Assembly: GCA_938017505.1 (NCBI GenBank)
Contig: CALIKV010000021.1
Coordinates: forward strand, 1-48,910
Source of the DNA: an uncultured Sulfolobales archaeon
GTDB taxonomy: Archaea; Thermoproteota; Thermoprotei_A; Sulfolobales; NBVN01
Reading direction: 5' to 3'
DNA length: 48,910 nt
Of the stretch, positions 17,900 to 25,678 are shown piece by piece; positions within the stretch are counted from its first letter, which is position 1, and each line of letters starts with the position of its first letter. Made by a program: the position numbers and the translations under genes. Below the pieces are notes generated by a model. The model was not told the DNA's origin. It saw only the letters and a program-made list of their open reading frames with translations, and ran no database searches.

Positions 17900-18322
17900 A
17901 TGATATACATGCCCGTGTTAGATATTAGGTGTAGGGATGTAGTTAGGATTCTAGCGGAGGGCCCTAAGAAGCGGAGGGAGGTGGGAGCTAGGTTACATGA
18001 GAAATACCCAGGGTTGAGGCCTAGGGGGTCGTGGGTGAGGGATGTTCTGCTAAGATGGAATCCGCTGGTGGTAAGCGTCGGTGATGATACGTGGGCCTTA
18101 AGCGATTTAGGCAGCGCTCTTGCAAAGCTCCCCGGCGAGTTGGGAAGTCCCTTGACAACGGAAGAGAAAGCCTTCTTAATTGGGTTGATGATGCTTGACG
18201 AGAGGCAGAGGAAAATCGTCAGCGAGTTGGTAGTGTTAGGTAAGTCTACAGGTCCTGATAAGTGGATTGTCGTCCAGACTAGGAGGGTGCTTACACACAT
18301 CGGGTTGCTGAAGCCTGAGTGA
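17900..18322 (+). CDS. Small basic protein, probably winged-helix, unknown function
   Basis: I do not recognise a named family. Residues about 10-70 (VVRILAEGPKKRREVGARL, WVRDVLLRWNPLVV, DDTWALSDLG) have the rhythm of a winged helix with a wing at TWALSDLGSAL. The second half is helical (TTEEKAFLIGLMMLDERQRK) and ends RRVLTHIGLLKPE. ATG 17900 is the first start, with ATG 17909 as an alternative. TATA-like TTTAAAAA lies about 30 bases upstream (near 17867). It stands alone, so regulation or a repaired mobile function cannot be told apart. Confidence 0.55.
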   Translation: MIYMPVLDIRCRDVVRILAEGPKKRREVGARLHEKYPGLRPRGSWVRDVLLRWNPLVVSVGDDTWALSDLGSALAKLPGELGSPLTTEEKAFLIGLMMLDERQRKIVSELVVLGKSTGPDKWIVVQTRRVLTHIGLLKPE

Positions 18323-18524
18323 GTGTAACGTCACATGAAGTTTAGCTGTAGCGAGCGCGCTGGTGAAGTGTAGATTACCAGGCTAACCGGGGGTGACTAG
18401 ACACAGTTGTCGGATAGTCAATTAACTACACCTTAACACCAACACCCTAACAGTCCTTAGCTAAGTGTGTGAGGAACCCACTTCATATGAGAAATCATCG
18501 CGTGTCGCTGTAGGTGGCAAAAAG

Positions 18525-18533
18525 TTTTATAAA
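18525..18533 (+). promoter_or_regulatory. TATA box of the cstA operon
   Basis: TTTTATAAA preceded by the BRE-like GGCAAAAAG. It lies 37-45 bases before ATG 18570. A GAGGTG ribosome-binding site follows at about 18556. Confidence 0.6.
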
Positions 18534-18569
18534 GGTATTGGCCGAATTATTAATTGAGGTGTCCCTCTG

Positions 18570-18815
18570 ATGAGGCCTAAGGAGGCAGTAGGTCTGATGG
18601 TAACCGTCCTGAGCCTCCTGCTATTCGCTTACGAGATATTCTATGTAGGCTTGGTGACGGGGACGATAGGCATCAAGGGTCAAGTCACTACCGACGCCCT
18701 GCTGCTCTCCACTGGTTTCTTGCTGATCATCTTAGGTCCTGCGTTGTGGCTCGGCGAGGTGCCTACAAACCTCAAGAAGTTGATTGAAGCTAAGACGGGT
18801 AGGAAGCTGGGATAG
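18570..18815 (+). CDS. Small two-to-three-helix membrane protein, co-transcribed with cstA
   Basis: This 81-residue protein has helices at about residues 6-30 (VGLMVTVLSLLLFAYEIFYV) and 42-62 (DALLLSTGFLLIILGPALWL), then a basic tail KLIEAKTGRKLG. It ends 12 bases before the CstA start, with an SD-like GAGGGTGA between. It is probably an accessory chain of the transporter. I know no characterised homologue. Confidence 0.65.
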   Translation: MRPKEAVGLMVTVLSLLLFAYEIFYVGLVTGTIGIKGQVTTDALLLSTGFLLIILGPALWLGEVPTNLKKLIEAKTGRKLG

Positions 18816-18827
18816 AGGGTGATTGGA

Positions 18828-20672
18828 ATGGATAATGTACCGGTTATATTAGTACTAGTCATAGTTCTAGCCATATACGGTCTAGCGTACGTCCTCTACG
18901 GAAAGAGAATACTTGAGAGGAGGGTTGTGAGGGCCAGCCCGGATAAGATGACGCCGGCCTTCGAGAAGTTCGACGGTATTGATTACGTGCCAGCCAATAA
19001 ATACGTGCTTTACGGGCATCACTTCGCTTCAATAGCTGGTGCAGGACCTATAACAGGCCCCGCGCTGGCTATGGTTTGGGGGTGGGGCCTGCCCCTCGCA
19101 TGGGTTCTCTTCGGCAACATATTCATAGGCGCTGTTCACGATTACCTGGCTATAATGGCGAGCGCGAGGCACGGGGGAGTTTCTATAATGAGCATAAGCG
19201 AGAATGTGATGGGTAAGAAAGCCAAGTACATATTCCTGGCTTACGTCTGGTTTGCGTTAGTGCTAGTCCTAGCCGCGTTCTTCAGCGTAGCTTCGTCAAC
19301 GTTCGTAGGCACACCTACGGCAGCAACAATCACTGTTCTCTTCATGCCGATTGCGTTGATCTTCGGGCTCCTGGTCTACAGGACTGGCGTAAGCGTTAAG
19401 ACAGGCACGGTTATAGTGTTGGTCCTCTTGATTATAGCGTTCTTCTACTCATTAAACGTCCCACTGTACCTGACCTACGAGGCATGGGTTATTGTCCTCT
19501 CACTATATTCTATAATAGCGGCTGCGTTGCCTGTGTGGTACCTCCTACAACCTAGGGACTACATAAATGCGTACCTGCTGTGGTCATTTGTGGGGCTAGC
19601 AATAATAGGGGCTCTAATAATACCTGACCTCCTGTTCACGGGGCCAATATACACGGGCTTCGCCGCTCCAGGCACGGTGATAGGCGCCCTAGCAGGCACT
19701 GCCGCCGGTAGCGCACCGATAGCTTTCTTCTGGCCCACGGTGCCGCTGGTCATCGCGTGTGGGGCTCTCTCAGGCTTCCACTCAGTAGTTGGGTCTGGAA
19801 CCACCTCCAAGCAACTCTCAAACGAGCTGGACGCCCTGCTCGTAGGGTATGGAGGCATGCTGACTGAGGGCGCGCTCTCATCGCTTGCGGTGATCACGCC
19901 GATAGCGCTCGCCTGGAACTTCGCATCACTGGCCTCCGCAACAGGCCTCCCAGTGGCTAGCGCGCTCCTGAAGATAGGCGTGAACGCCACGGCAACCCCC
20001 ATAATTACGAGGCTGGCTGGAACGGATAGGTTCTTGGTCGGCTACGGGCTGGAGCAGGCCGTAGCTTGGTCAAGGGTCTTCGGTCCAGGAGTGTTTGAGT
20101 CTGCGTTCCTCGGATTCAGAACATTTGCTGCATGGGCTCTCGCAGGATTCGTGATGACTACTTTAGACACCTCCAATAGGTTGGCTAGGTTTGCTTGGAA
20201 AGAGCTGTTTGATTGGCTCGAACCTAAGAGTGCAGCAGCTTATAGAGCGCTAACTAACAGGTGGGTCGCCTCAATTATAGCGGTTGTTCTAGGGGCTGTG
20301 ATGGCTTACCCCAAGATAGAGGTCTTCATACCGGAAACCGGTAAAGTTACTACAGTCTACGCGTACACAATCGTGTGGCCCGCATTCGCAGGCACTAACC
20401 AGCTGCTCGCTGCTCTAGCACTGCTCACCGCCACGTTATGGGCGTATGCGATACAGAAGGTCAGAGGAGGTACTTCGTTACTGTTAATGTTACCGGCGCT
20501 CTTCCTCTGGATAACTGTCACGGTCGGCCTCATATGGTGGCTTATCGCAGTGGTTCCCGGGTTGCCGCCACTCTATCAGGTGGGGGCTGGATCAATAGTA
20601 CTCGTGTCAGTCGTCCTAGACCTCCTGCTGATAGTCCTCTTCGTAAGAGGATTAGGAATGTCCGGAAGCTGA
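18828..20672 (+). CDS. cstA: CstA family carbon-starvation / peptide-pyruvate transporter
   Basis: This is a large polytopic membrane protein of about 614 residues. It carries CstA hallmarks: KYVLYGHHFASIAGAGPITG, VWGWGLPLAWVLFGNIFIG, HDYLAIMASARHGG, the SGFHSVVGSGTTSKQL region and GTNQLLAALALL near the end. Bacterial CstA and its paralogue take up peptides or pyruvate; the substrate here is unknown. ATG 18828 is chosen because GAGGGTGA lies seven bases upstream; GTG 18819 would add three residues. It is shorter than E. coli CstA (701), as expected for archaeal forms. A T-rich stretch follows the stop. Confidence 0.9.
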   Translation: MDNVPVILVLVIVLAIYGLAYVLYGKRILERRVVRASPDKMTPAFEKFDGIDYVPANKYVLYGHHFASIAGAGPITGPALAMVWGWGLPLAWVLFGNIFIGAVHDYLAIMASARHGGVSIMSISENVMGKKAKYIFLAYVWFALVLVLAAFFSVASSTFVGTPTAATITVLFMPIALIFGLLVYRTGVSVKTGTVIVLVLLIIAFFYSLNVPLYLTYEAWVIVLSLYSIIAAALPVWYLLQPRDYINAYLLWSFVGLAIIGALIIPDLLFTGPIYTGFAAPGTVIGALAGTAAGSAPIAFFWPTVPLVIACGALSGFHSVVGSGTTSKQLSNELDALLVGYGGMLTEGALSSLAVITPIALAWNFASLASATGLPVASALLKIGVNATATPIITRLAGTDRFLVGYGLEQAVAWSRVFGPGVFESAFLGFRTFAAWALAGFVMTTLDTSNRLARFAWKELFDWLEPKSAAAYRALTNRWVASIIAVVLGAVMAYPKIEVFIPETGKVTTVYAYTIVWPAFAGTNQLLAALALLTATLWAYAIQKVRGGTSLLLMLPALFLWITVTVGLIWWLIAVVPGLPPLYQVGAGSIVLVSVVLDLLLIVLFVRGLGMSGS

Positions 20673-20740
20673 ATATAGAATTATTTTACTTAACTCCTGT
20701 TTTACTGAATTGTTTTATTAGCTGTAGTGACGAGGATGGG

Positions 20741-21046
20741 TTGGTGGTCGGGTTGTTTAAGTTGGTGAAGAGATTCCTTGGTGAGTTGGTCCTCTTCGTT
20801 AAGGGTATTAACCGGGCGATCCTAGAGGACAGCGTCAGCGCTTTGGAACTAGAGTACAGTGAGCTGGAGGCCGCCTTCATGACAATTGTTCTAGGTCCTT
20901 TGGTAGGTGTTAAGACCGTCTCCCCGATCCTGAGTCTGGAGTTGCTGAGCACTCTCAAGGACGAGGTGAAGTTCCTCGAGTCCAGAGCCTTAAAGGGTAA
21001 GGACCTCCTCGGGGATTTGATGTCTTCTTTAGGTGGTGAGTGGTGA
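20741..21046 (+). CDS. Small helical protein upstream of an ArsA-like ATPase
   Basis: About 100 residues from TTG 20741 (or GTG 20744): hydrophobic-basic N terminus (GLFKLVKRFLGELVLFVKG), then amphipathic helices and a hydrophobic FMTIVLGPLVGVKTVSP. The frame is open further left inside cstA, but that part overlaps real cstA sequence. A TATA-like TTTTATTA at 20713-20720 favours the later start. Its stop overlaps the GTG of the ArsA-like ATPase, so the two are coupled. Function unknown; the membrane-affine sequence would suit a partner of that ATPase. Confidence 0.55.
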   Translation: MVVGLFKLVKRFLGELVLFVKGINRAILEDSVSALELEYSELEAAFMTIVLGPLVGVKTVSPILSLELLSTLKDEVKFLESRALKGKDLLGDLMSSLGGEW

Positions 21047-21999
21047 GTTCTTTAGCGGGATTGCTCAGCCCTCTCGAAGGAAGGCCGCACGTGATTATAG
21101 TGTTAGGTAAGGGAGGGGTCGGTAAGACCTCCACTTCCATCTTAATAGCTAGCGAGCTAAAGACTCAGGGTAAAACGCTCCTGGTCAGTTTCGATCAGGC
21201 TAAACACATCCTGAGATACCTGAACCTGCGCAGATCTATGGAGATTGTGGAGATCGACGATAATCTCTCAGCTTGTCAGCTGGACATAGAGGCTTCCGCT
21301 AGAGAACTGACCTCAAGATACTCAGATTTAGTAGCTGAGTTGTTCCCATCACTCACGGTCCTCAATCTAGAGGACGTGACTAAGGTTCTGAAGTACGCGC
21401 CCGGTGTTGAGGAGGAGGTTTTTCTGAGATGGTTGGCTGACATATACGAGAACAGGGAATACAGTTACGTCGTCATAGACACACCGCCTACCGGGATCTC
21501 GCTCAGAACCCTGGTCCTCCCTAGACTCTACTTAATCTGGCTTGACAAGCTGATTAACATCAGGGAGAGGATAGTCTCGCTCAGGTACGTCATATCTAAG
21601 ACCCTTGGCAGGGAGGTTAAGGTAAGTGATCCAGCGCTTAACAAGCTCTACGAGCTAAAGGAGGTGTATTCTAAAGTGAAGGACGCGCTGAGCAGTGCTT
21701 CAAGGACTTCCTACGTTATAGTTACGAACCCAGAACCCCTGCCAATGTTCGAGCTGAGGGAGATCCTCAACTTCCTGGATAGTGAGTTGATGATGAAACC
21801 TAAACTATTAGTAATGAACAAAGTGCTCCCGAGAGACGTTGCAACTAAGCTAGGAACGTATGACGAGCAAGCCAGAGCGATCGAGGAGTTCAAGTCCATC
21901 CAATACAGGTCGGTCATGATACCTTACGCCAATAACCCGTCTTCCAGACTGGAGGACATTGTTAAATTAAGGGAGTTCATAGTTGTGGTTAGGGGATAG
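21040..21999 (+). CDS. ArsA/GET3-family ATPase
   Basis: A 319-residue deviant-Walker ATPase. P-loop GKGGVGKTST lies at about residues 23-32 with the signature first lysine. Switch I-like SFDQAKHI follows at about 53-60, where arsenite pumps usually have DPAH. Switch II is VVIDTPPTG (about 147-155), then a nucleotide-base segment VITNPEPLPMFE. It is a single-domain protein of about GET3 length without the GET3 CxxC. Arsenite transport is not supported, since no arsB or arsR is nearby. A role in membrane-protein handling or another client system is possible. It is coupled to the small gene before it and to a membrane-anchored protein gene after it (GTG 22002). Confidence 0.8.
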   Translation: MVSSLAGLLSPLEGRPHVIIVLGKGGVGKTSTSILIASELKTQGKTLLVSFDQAKHILRYLNLRRSMEIVEIDDNLSACQLDIEASARELTSRYSDLVAELFPSLTVLNLEDVTKVLKYAPGVEEEVFLRWLADIYENREYSYVVIDTPPTGISLRTLVLPRLYLIWLDKLINIRERIVSLRYVISKTLGREVKVSDPALNKLYELKEVYSKVKDALSSASRTSYVIVTNPEPLPMFELREILNFLDSELMMKPKLLVMNKVLPRDVATKLGTYDEQARAIEEFKSIQYRSVMIPYANNPSSRLEDIVKLREFIVVVRG

Positions 22000-22001
22000 A
22001 C

Positions 22002-22664
22002 GTGGCCTCCTTGCTCGAGGTAATAGTTCTCTCCGCCTTGATGGTTGTCTCAGTGGCGTCTGTTCTCTGGTACTTCAGGGCGAGAAAGAAAATGATTAGA
22101 TTTATGAAGGAGTACACGGACGAGTTAGAGAGGGAACTAAAGCCCAGAGATAAGGAGTATGTCCTCCTAGGATATCTCGTCGGATACAGAGCGAAATACG
22201 AACTGGAGGACGGCAGGAAGGCCTACATACTCCTCACAACAGCGCCTAAGTACTCCTTCTTCTACTACCCAGTGGCTAAGGCTTTAGGTCGTGAGGACAG
22301 AGTGACTATCATGTTGGAGCTCTCAGGAAGAACTATTCTGAGGGACGCTCACGCAGTTAGGAAAGGCGAATCCAGATTGATGAACACCCTCTCAAGGGAC
22401 CTAGGCAGTCGTTTAGCGAAGTTAAGCAGGTCTTCAATAGACACTAGACAAGGCGTTTACGACGTACTGTACGAGGAACCTAGGGACTCAGACCTACTTG
22501 CCAAGATAATCAACGCTAACGCGAGGCCTTTGTATAAGCTCTCAGCGTACAGAGAGCTAAATGTCGTTGAGGTGGTTTCTAAAGCCGAGCTAGGGACTGT
22601 CCGTGAATTAGTCGAGTCCCTACGGGTTCTGGCCAAGGGGATCTCGAAGGGGGTTCAGACTTAA
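22002..22664 (+). CDS. Membrane-anchored protein of unknown function in the ArsA-like operon
   Basis: The 220-residue product has one N-terminal membrane helix (about 4-24) followed by basic RARKKMIRFMKEY and a soluble cytoplasmic domain. That domain contains DKEYVLLGYLVGYRAKYEL and YILLTTAPKYSFFYYPVAKALG. I recognise no named family. GTG 22002 starts two bases after the ATPase stop with AGGGGA as ribosome-binding site, so it is the third gene of the 20741-22664 operon. The arrangement suggests a membrane anchor or receptor for the ATPase. Confidence 0.6.
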   Translation: MASLLEVIVLSALMVVSVASVLWYFRARKKMIRFMKEYTDELERELKPRDKEYVLLGYLVGYRAKYELEDGRKAYILLTTAPKYSFFYYPVAKALGREDRVTIMLELSGRTILRDAHAVRKGESRLMNTLSRDLGSRLAKLSRSSIDTRQGVYDVLYEEPRDSDLLAKIINANARPLYKLSAYRELNVVEVVSKAELGTVRELVESLRVLAKGISKGVQT

Positions 22665-22935
22665 GGGGTTGATATCGTTTGAAGCCGAGTCCCGTCCTGA
22701 AGACTTCGTCGAGGTGTTTGAGGAGTCCTGTTAGTCTGAAGTTCTCCCTAACGTAGGAGCTATATACCTTGAACGCCCGATATTTTAGATCAGGCGGTGG
22801 ATCTGTCCTCAGTAATTCAAGCCCGAACCTCGCCGGTAACTAGATCTTGCACAGAGTGATGTATATTCGAATGAAGTAGGATCCGAGATCACATAGAGTC
22901 AGTAGGTTAATACGATGTCAATCATCCTGCTCAGC
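22665..22935. other. Gene-free stretch left of the broken ABC-2 permease
   Basis: No gene seen on either strand. Stops are dense in all frames. On the minus strand it continues the decayed permease beyond the short repeat without recognisable permease sequence. Confidence 0.5.
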
Positions 22936-22957
22936 CCTATTATACCCGTGAATCTCT
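22936..22957 (-). repeat. Left copy of the 22-base inverted repeat inside broken ABC-2 permease sequence
   Basis: Read on the minus strand this is AGAGATTCACGGGTATAATA followed by GG. The plus strand at 25657-25678 has the same 22 bases with one C-to-T change. Both encode the permease block RF(T/M)GIIG. The copies are inverted relative to each other and flank the rearranged segment. Confidence 0.8.
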
Positions 22958-23322
22958 CACGAGTTTTGAGTGAAGCCCTACAGGCCATGATCAAGGTTAA
23001 GTGTCCGGCGATGAGATTTAGGTAGTGGTGAGGCAAGGAGCTTCTTCGGGATCCCTGACTCCCTCTCAAATATTAAAGCGATCCCGTAAGCTAGGGCGAT
23101 GAAGGTGGATGACTGTAAGATTACGCCGGGAGTTATAAACGTTACGTAATCACCCATGCTTGAGAACGCCTTCACCTTGGCCATAACAAAGCCGAAGACT
23201 ACTATCCACAGTATAGGCTGGACAGCACGCGTGATTATGTCGGAGGGGTCATGCTTAGGCCTCCTCAACTCCATCTCAGCCATAGCCGCTAGTGAGTTGA
23301 GCTTAGTTAACTGGCTCATCAC
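22936..23322 (-). pseudogene. ABC-2 type permease, N-terminal part, broken
   Basis: From its start at 23319-23322 the frame encodes about 100 residues of a DrrB-like ABC-2 permease. There is a soluble N terminus (MELRRPKHDPSDIITRAVQP), a helix WIVVFGFVMAKV, then YVTFITPGVILQSSTFIALAYG and the typical FERESGIPKKLLASPLP. The frame is then lost. In another frame come MACRASLKTRERFTGIIG, the block that normally precedes the second half of the protein, and then unrelated sequence. About 50 intervening residues are missing. The expected C-terminal half is found on the opposite strand at 25657-25913. The stop of the ATPase gene overlaps this start (TGATG). Confidence 0.8.
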
Positions 23323-23880
23323 CCACTCCCCCTAATCATTCTTCTCATACTCATTACCTCCTTGATTCTTCCAGGCTCGTCAGAGATCCTCCTGCCGGTG
23401 AGTTTTATGAAGATCTCGTCAAGAGTCACTTCACGTATTCTCACCTCTGATATGGTGAACCCGTTCATGCATAGCTTTTCAACCATTGAAGGCAATGCTG
23501 TGGCGGCGTTGCTCGTGATTAGCTCAGCGTGATTGTCATTCAAGTCAACTACTGCGATGCCAGGAAGCCCTGAGAGAATCTCCGTCAGCCTCTCCACAGG
23601 CCCTCTGAATGAGATGCTCACCTTATCGCCCTCCACCAAACCCTTCAAGTCGCTCGGCGTTCCCTAAGCAACCACCCTGCCTTGATTAAGCAACGTTATG
23701 CAATCTGCGTACTTATCGGCCTCGTTCATGTAATGCGTGGCGAAGAACACTGTGACCCCGTTCTCTTTTCTGAACCCACTTATCCTATCCCAAACCAGGC
23801 TACGGGCTCTTGGATCAAGGCCTATGGTTAGTTCGTCTAAAACCAGCAACTTAGGTCTGATCATAAGGGCTATAGCTACA
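23319..23880 (-). pseudogene. ABC transporter ATP-binding protein (DrrA-like), truncated and with an internal stop
   Basis: The sequence begins inside the signature-to-Walker B region (VAIALMIRPKLLVLDE) and has no Walker A, Q-loop or signature. The Walker B downstream proline is replaced (DELTIGLDP). After FFATHYMNEADKYADCITLL the frame meets TAG (23664-23666), where GVA-E-GTPSDLK-type sequence would have Glu. It then continues in the same frame as GTPSDLKGLVEGDKVSISFR to a normal DrrA-like C terminus. So there is a 5' truncation near 23876 plus a nonsense change. It was the partner of the permease fragment at 22936-23322. Confidence 0.8.
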
Positions 23881-24011
23881 GGAAGTATTACGTCAGAGAT
23901 TTGATTAAGCTTATTGAGTCATCGATTAAGCAAGTCAAGAATTTGAGAGCATCGATCATCTACTTAGACCTGGTAGATGTTGATGCTTCAAGAGATGTTT
24001 CGAAGCAATAA

Positions 24012-24290
24012 GAAATAAGTTTATCGAGAGTTAAGCAATACCCACTCATAATAGATGTTTTACTAACTCTCCACACAGTTATCGAGGGTATGGAGGTTTT
24101 CTTATGTGATGATGGGTTTGTTAGAGACTTAAGAAAATCTTATAGGAAGGGGATAGATTTAAGAATTCTTGAGGACGCTATAGAACTTCTCGAGAAAGAA
24201 CTACTCGACCTAACTCCTACTTCAGTAACGATAGTTCTAGATGAGAATGAGGACTTACTGTTCAGTGAGGAAAGGTCCCTAGATATGTGA
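24012..24290 (+). pseudogene. DUF434-like protein, fragment
   Basis: The frame from 24012 reads YPLIIDVLLTLHTVIEGMEV, then FLCDDGFVRDLRKSYRKG and SVTIVLDENED. This resembles DUF434 proteins, which have a 'lviDGyNvLit-E' strand, a DDGFvRD motif and a 'lD-p-S' end. The N-terminal part is absent and a TAA (24009-24011) separates it from an open stretch (23880-24008, YYVRDLIKLIESSIKQVKN) that I cannot place. The sequence is AT-rich compared with flanking genes. Best read as a decayed remnant inside the rearranged segment. ATG 24090 could give a 66-residue product. Confidence 0.5.
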
Positions 24291-24396
24291 TCAGTCATGT
24301 AGTAGCGAGCTTGATATTCGTCATAGAATTTTCGTGAAGACATTATTAGACGTAGAAGTATTAAACTTGCCAATTAAAATCTGTTTGGTGTTAGAG

Positions 24397-24807
24397 ATGA
24401 GGTTATGGTTGATTCATCCTAAGTATCTTGATTGTAAGGGTTTGGTTGCTGTTTGGAGAGAAGGTCTTCTAGCAAAGAAAGTTCTAGAAGGGAAAACTAA
24501 AGGTTATAGAAATCACCCGCAACTCAAAATATTTAAAGAGCATGAGAAACCACTCAACCTAATTAACGCTTACTTATTTCAGGTTTATCTTGAAGCAAAA
24601 AGAAGAGGCTATTCATTCAATGTCTCGAAAATAGAACCTCTGAACCAGAAGAAAATCGCGACCGTTACTAGAAAACAACTAGAAGAAGAATTTCAAATAT
24701 TAATGAAGAAGCTCCAAAAAAGAGATAAGGAAAAATTCGAAGAATTAAAGAATCTAAAACCTGATGACCTAGAGCCTAACTCCGTTTTTGAAGTCAAGGA
24801 AGGATAA
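24397..24807 (+). CDS. Pyrimidine dimer DNA glycosylase family protein (T4 endonuclease V-like, Pyr_excise)
   Basis: The 136 residues from ATG 24397 start MRLWLIHPKYLDCKGLVAVW and continue REGLLAKKVLEGKTKGYRNHP, LINAYLFQVYLEAKRRGY. These are the hallmarks of the PF03013 family related to T4 endonuclease V, which removes UV-induced pyrimidine dimers and nicks the DNA. GGTG lies before the ATG; the frame is open 63 bases further upstream but the family starts here. The C-terminal 50 residues are a charged helix (FQILMKKLQKRDKEKFEELKN). The gene is AT-rich and lies among broken genes, so it was probably acquired horizontally. It appears intact. Confidence 0.85.
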   Translation: MRLWLIHPKYLDCKGLVAVWREGLLAKKVLEGKTKGYRNHPQLKIFKEHEKPLNLINAYLFQVYLEAKRRGYSFNVSKIEPLNQKKIATVTRKQLEEEFQILMKKLQKRDKEKFEELKNLKPDDLEPNSVFEVKEG

Positions 24808-24852
24808 ACTATAAAACATGATGAAGCTACGGTCATCATATACAACTACAGG

Positions 24853-25020
24853 GTGCTCAAGTTGGGTGAGAGGAGGATTGAAGATGTGGAGGAATTACGG
24901 GAGGTTCTGAGCGCGGTATCCGACCCCCTGAAGGACGTTAGGGAGCCTGTAGAGGGTCTGCTCAAGATGTTAATGGAGAGCGTAAAGAGTGGACAGAGAG
25001 GTTCCTCAATGAGAGGTTGA
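24853..25020 (+). CDS. Short acidic helical ORF, unknown (possibly a fragment)
   Basis: GTG 24853 gives 55 residues (LKLGERRIEDVEELREVLSA, then DPLKDVREPVEGLLKMLMES). The frame is open back to the stop of the glycosylase gene and the upstream residues (DEATVIIYNYR) also look coding, so the true start may be lost. The base composition is back to that of the host chromosome. I recognise no family. It may be the remnant of a longer gene cut at the edge of the AT-rich insert. Confidence 0.35.
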   Translation: MLKLGERRIEDVEELREVLSAVSDPLKDVREPVEGLLKMLMESVKSGQRGSSMRG

Positions 25021-25163
25021 AAACTCTGCCGAGCTTAGGAACCCTTAAAGGAACTTAATGTCCGAGTGACCTAGAAGGGCTGAAATGAAACTCAAGGAGA
25101 AAGGAGAGGAGTAGCGTTTCCAATCAATCACCCCGTCACCAATGAGCCGGGCTGGAGTTGAGG

Positions 25164-25655
25164 ATGTCCTCTAGTGACTCTCTAAGGAGGGTTGAGGAGC
25201 TACTTGAGTATGTGGTTAAGAAGCTTGAGAGGCTTGAGGGATTGCTCGTTCGCATGACCGGTGTCCCAACATATTCCATAGTACCGGACCTAGTTCTAAC
25301 TTTTCAACCCCGTGCAGAACGCTATTAAGATGGTGAGGAATTTAGTGGCAATGCTTCAAAGAGTCCCTGAAGTCGATTCGATAACTAAGACCTTAATAGC
25401 CGAATGATACTCTGGAGCTACATAAAGACCGCAGATTCGATAACTAAGACCTTAATAGAGGTCCTCATGTCTTCAGGTGATGAGGTAAGCCGTTTCTGAA
25501 ATAACTAGGAGGGTCAGGAAGGTTAGAGGCACTGCATCACGAAGGATAGTTGCCGAGAAATTAAGGATCTTGGGGACTGGGGGGATAGTCGTGCTTAGGA
25601 GGTCAGGCAACGTGACTAAAGCACAACACCTGAGGAGGGGTGATGATGAAGACCT
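25164..25655 (+). pseudogene. Coiled-coil / winged-helix protein, multiply frameshifted
   Basis: ATG 25164, after GAGTTGAGG, begins a clear coding stretch (SLRRVEELLEYVVKKLERLE). It stops at 25326-25328, but the next frame continues QNAIKMVRNLVAMLQRVPEV from about 25311. A third open stretch from about 25503 reads TRRVRKVRGTASRRIVAEKL then RILGTGGIVVLRRSGN, a typical winged-helix DNA-binding end. A 25-base direct repeat inside it (25375-25458) adds a further disruption. So this was a roughly 140-residue regulator-like protein, now broken by frameshift and duplication. It ends at the inverted repeat at 25657. Confidence 0.6.
25375..25458 (+). repeat. 25-base exact direct repeat, 59-base period
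   Basis: GATTCGATAACTAAGACCTT plus AATAG occurs at 25375-25399 and again at 25434-25458. In the first copy the frame ends at once (GCC GAA TGA). The second copy continues ATAGAGGTCCTCATG, which looks like the original reading (TKTLIEVLM). A local duplication inside a pseudogene. Confidence 0.85.
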
Positions 25656-25656
25656 T

Positions 25657-25678
25657 AGAGATTCATGGGTATAATAGG
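25657..25678 (+). repeat. Right copy of the 22-base inverted repeat at the permease break
   Basis: AGAGATTCATGGGTATAATA plus GG is the inverted counterpart of 22936-22957, with one mismatch. It marks where the permease C-terminal half begins on the plus strand. Confidence 0.8.
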
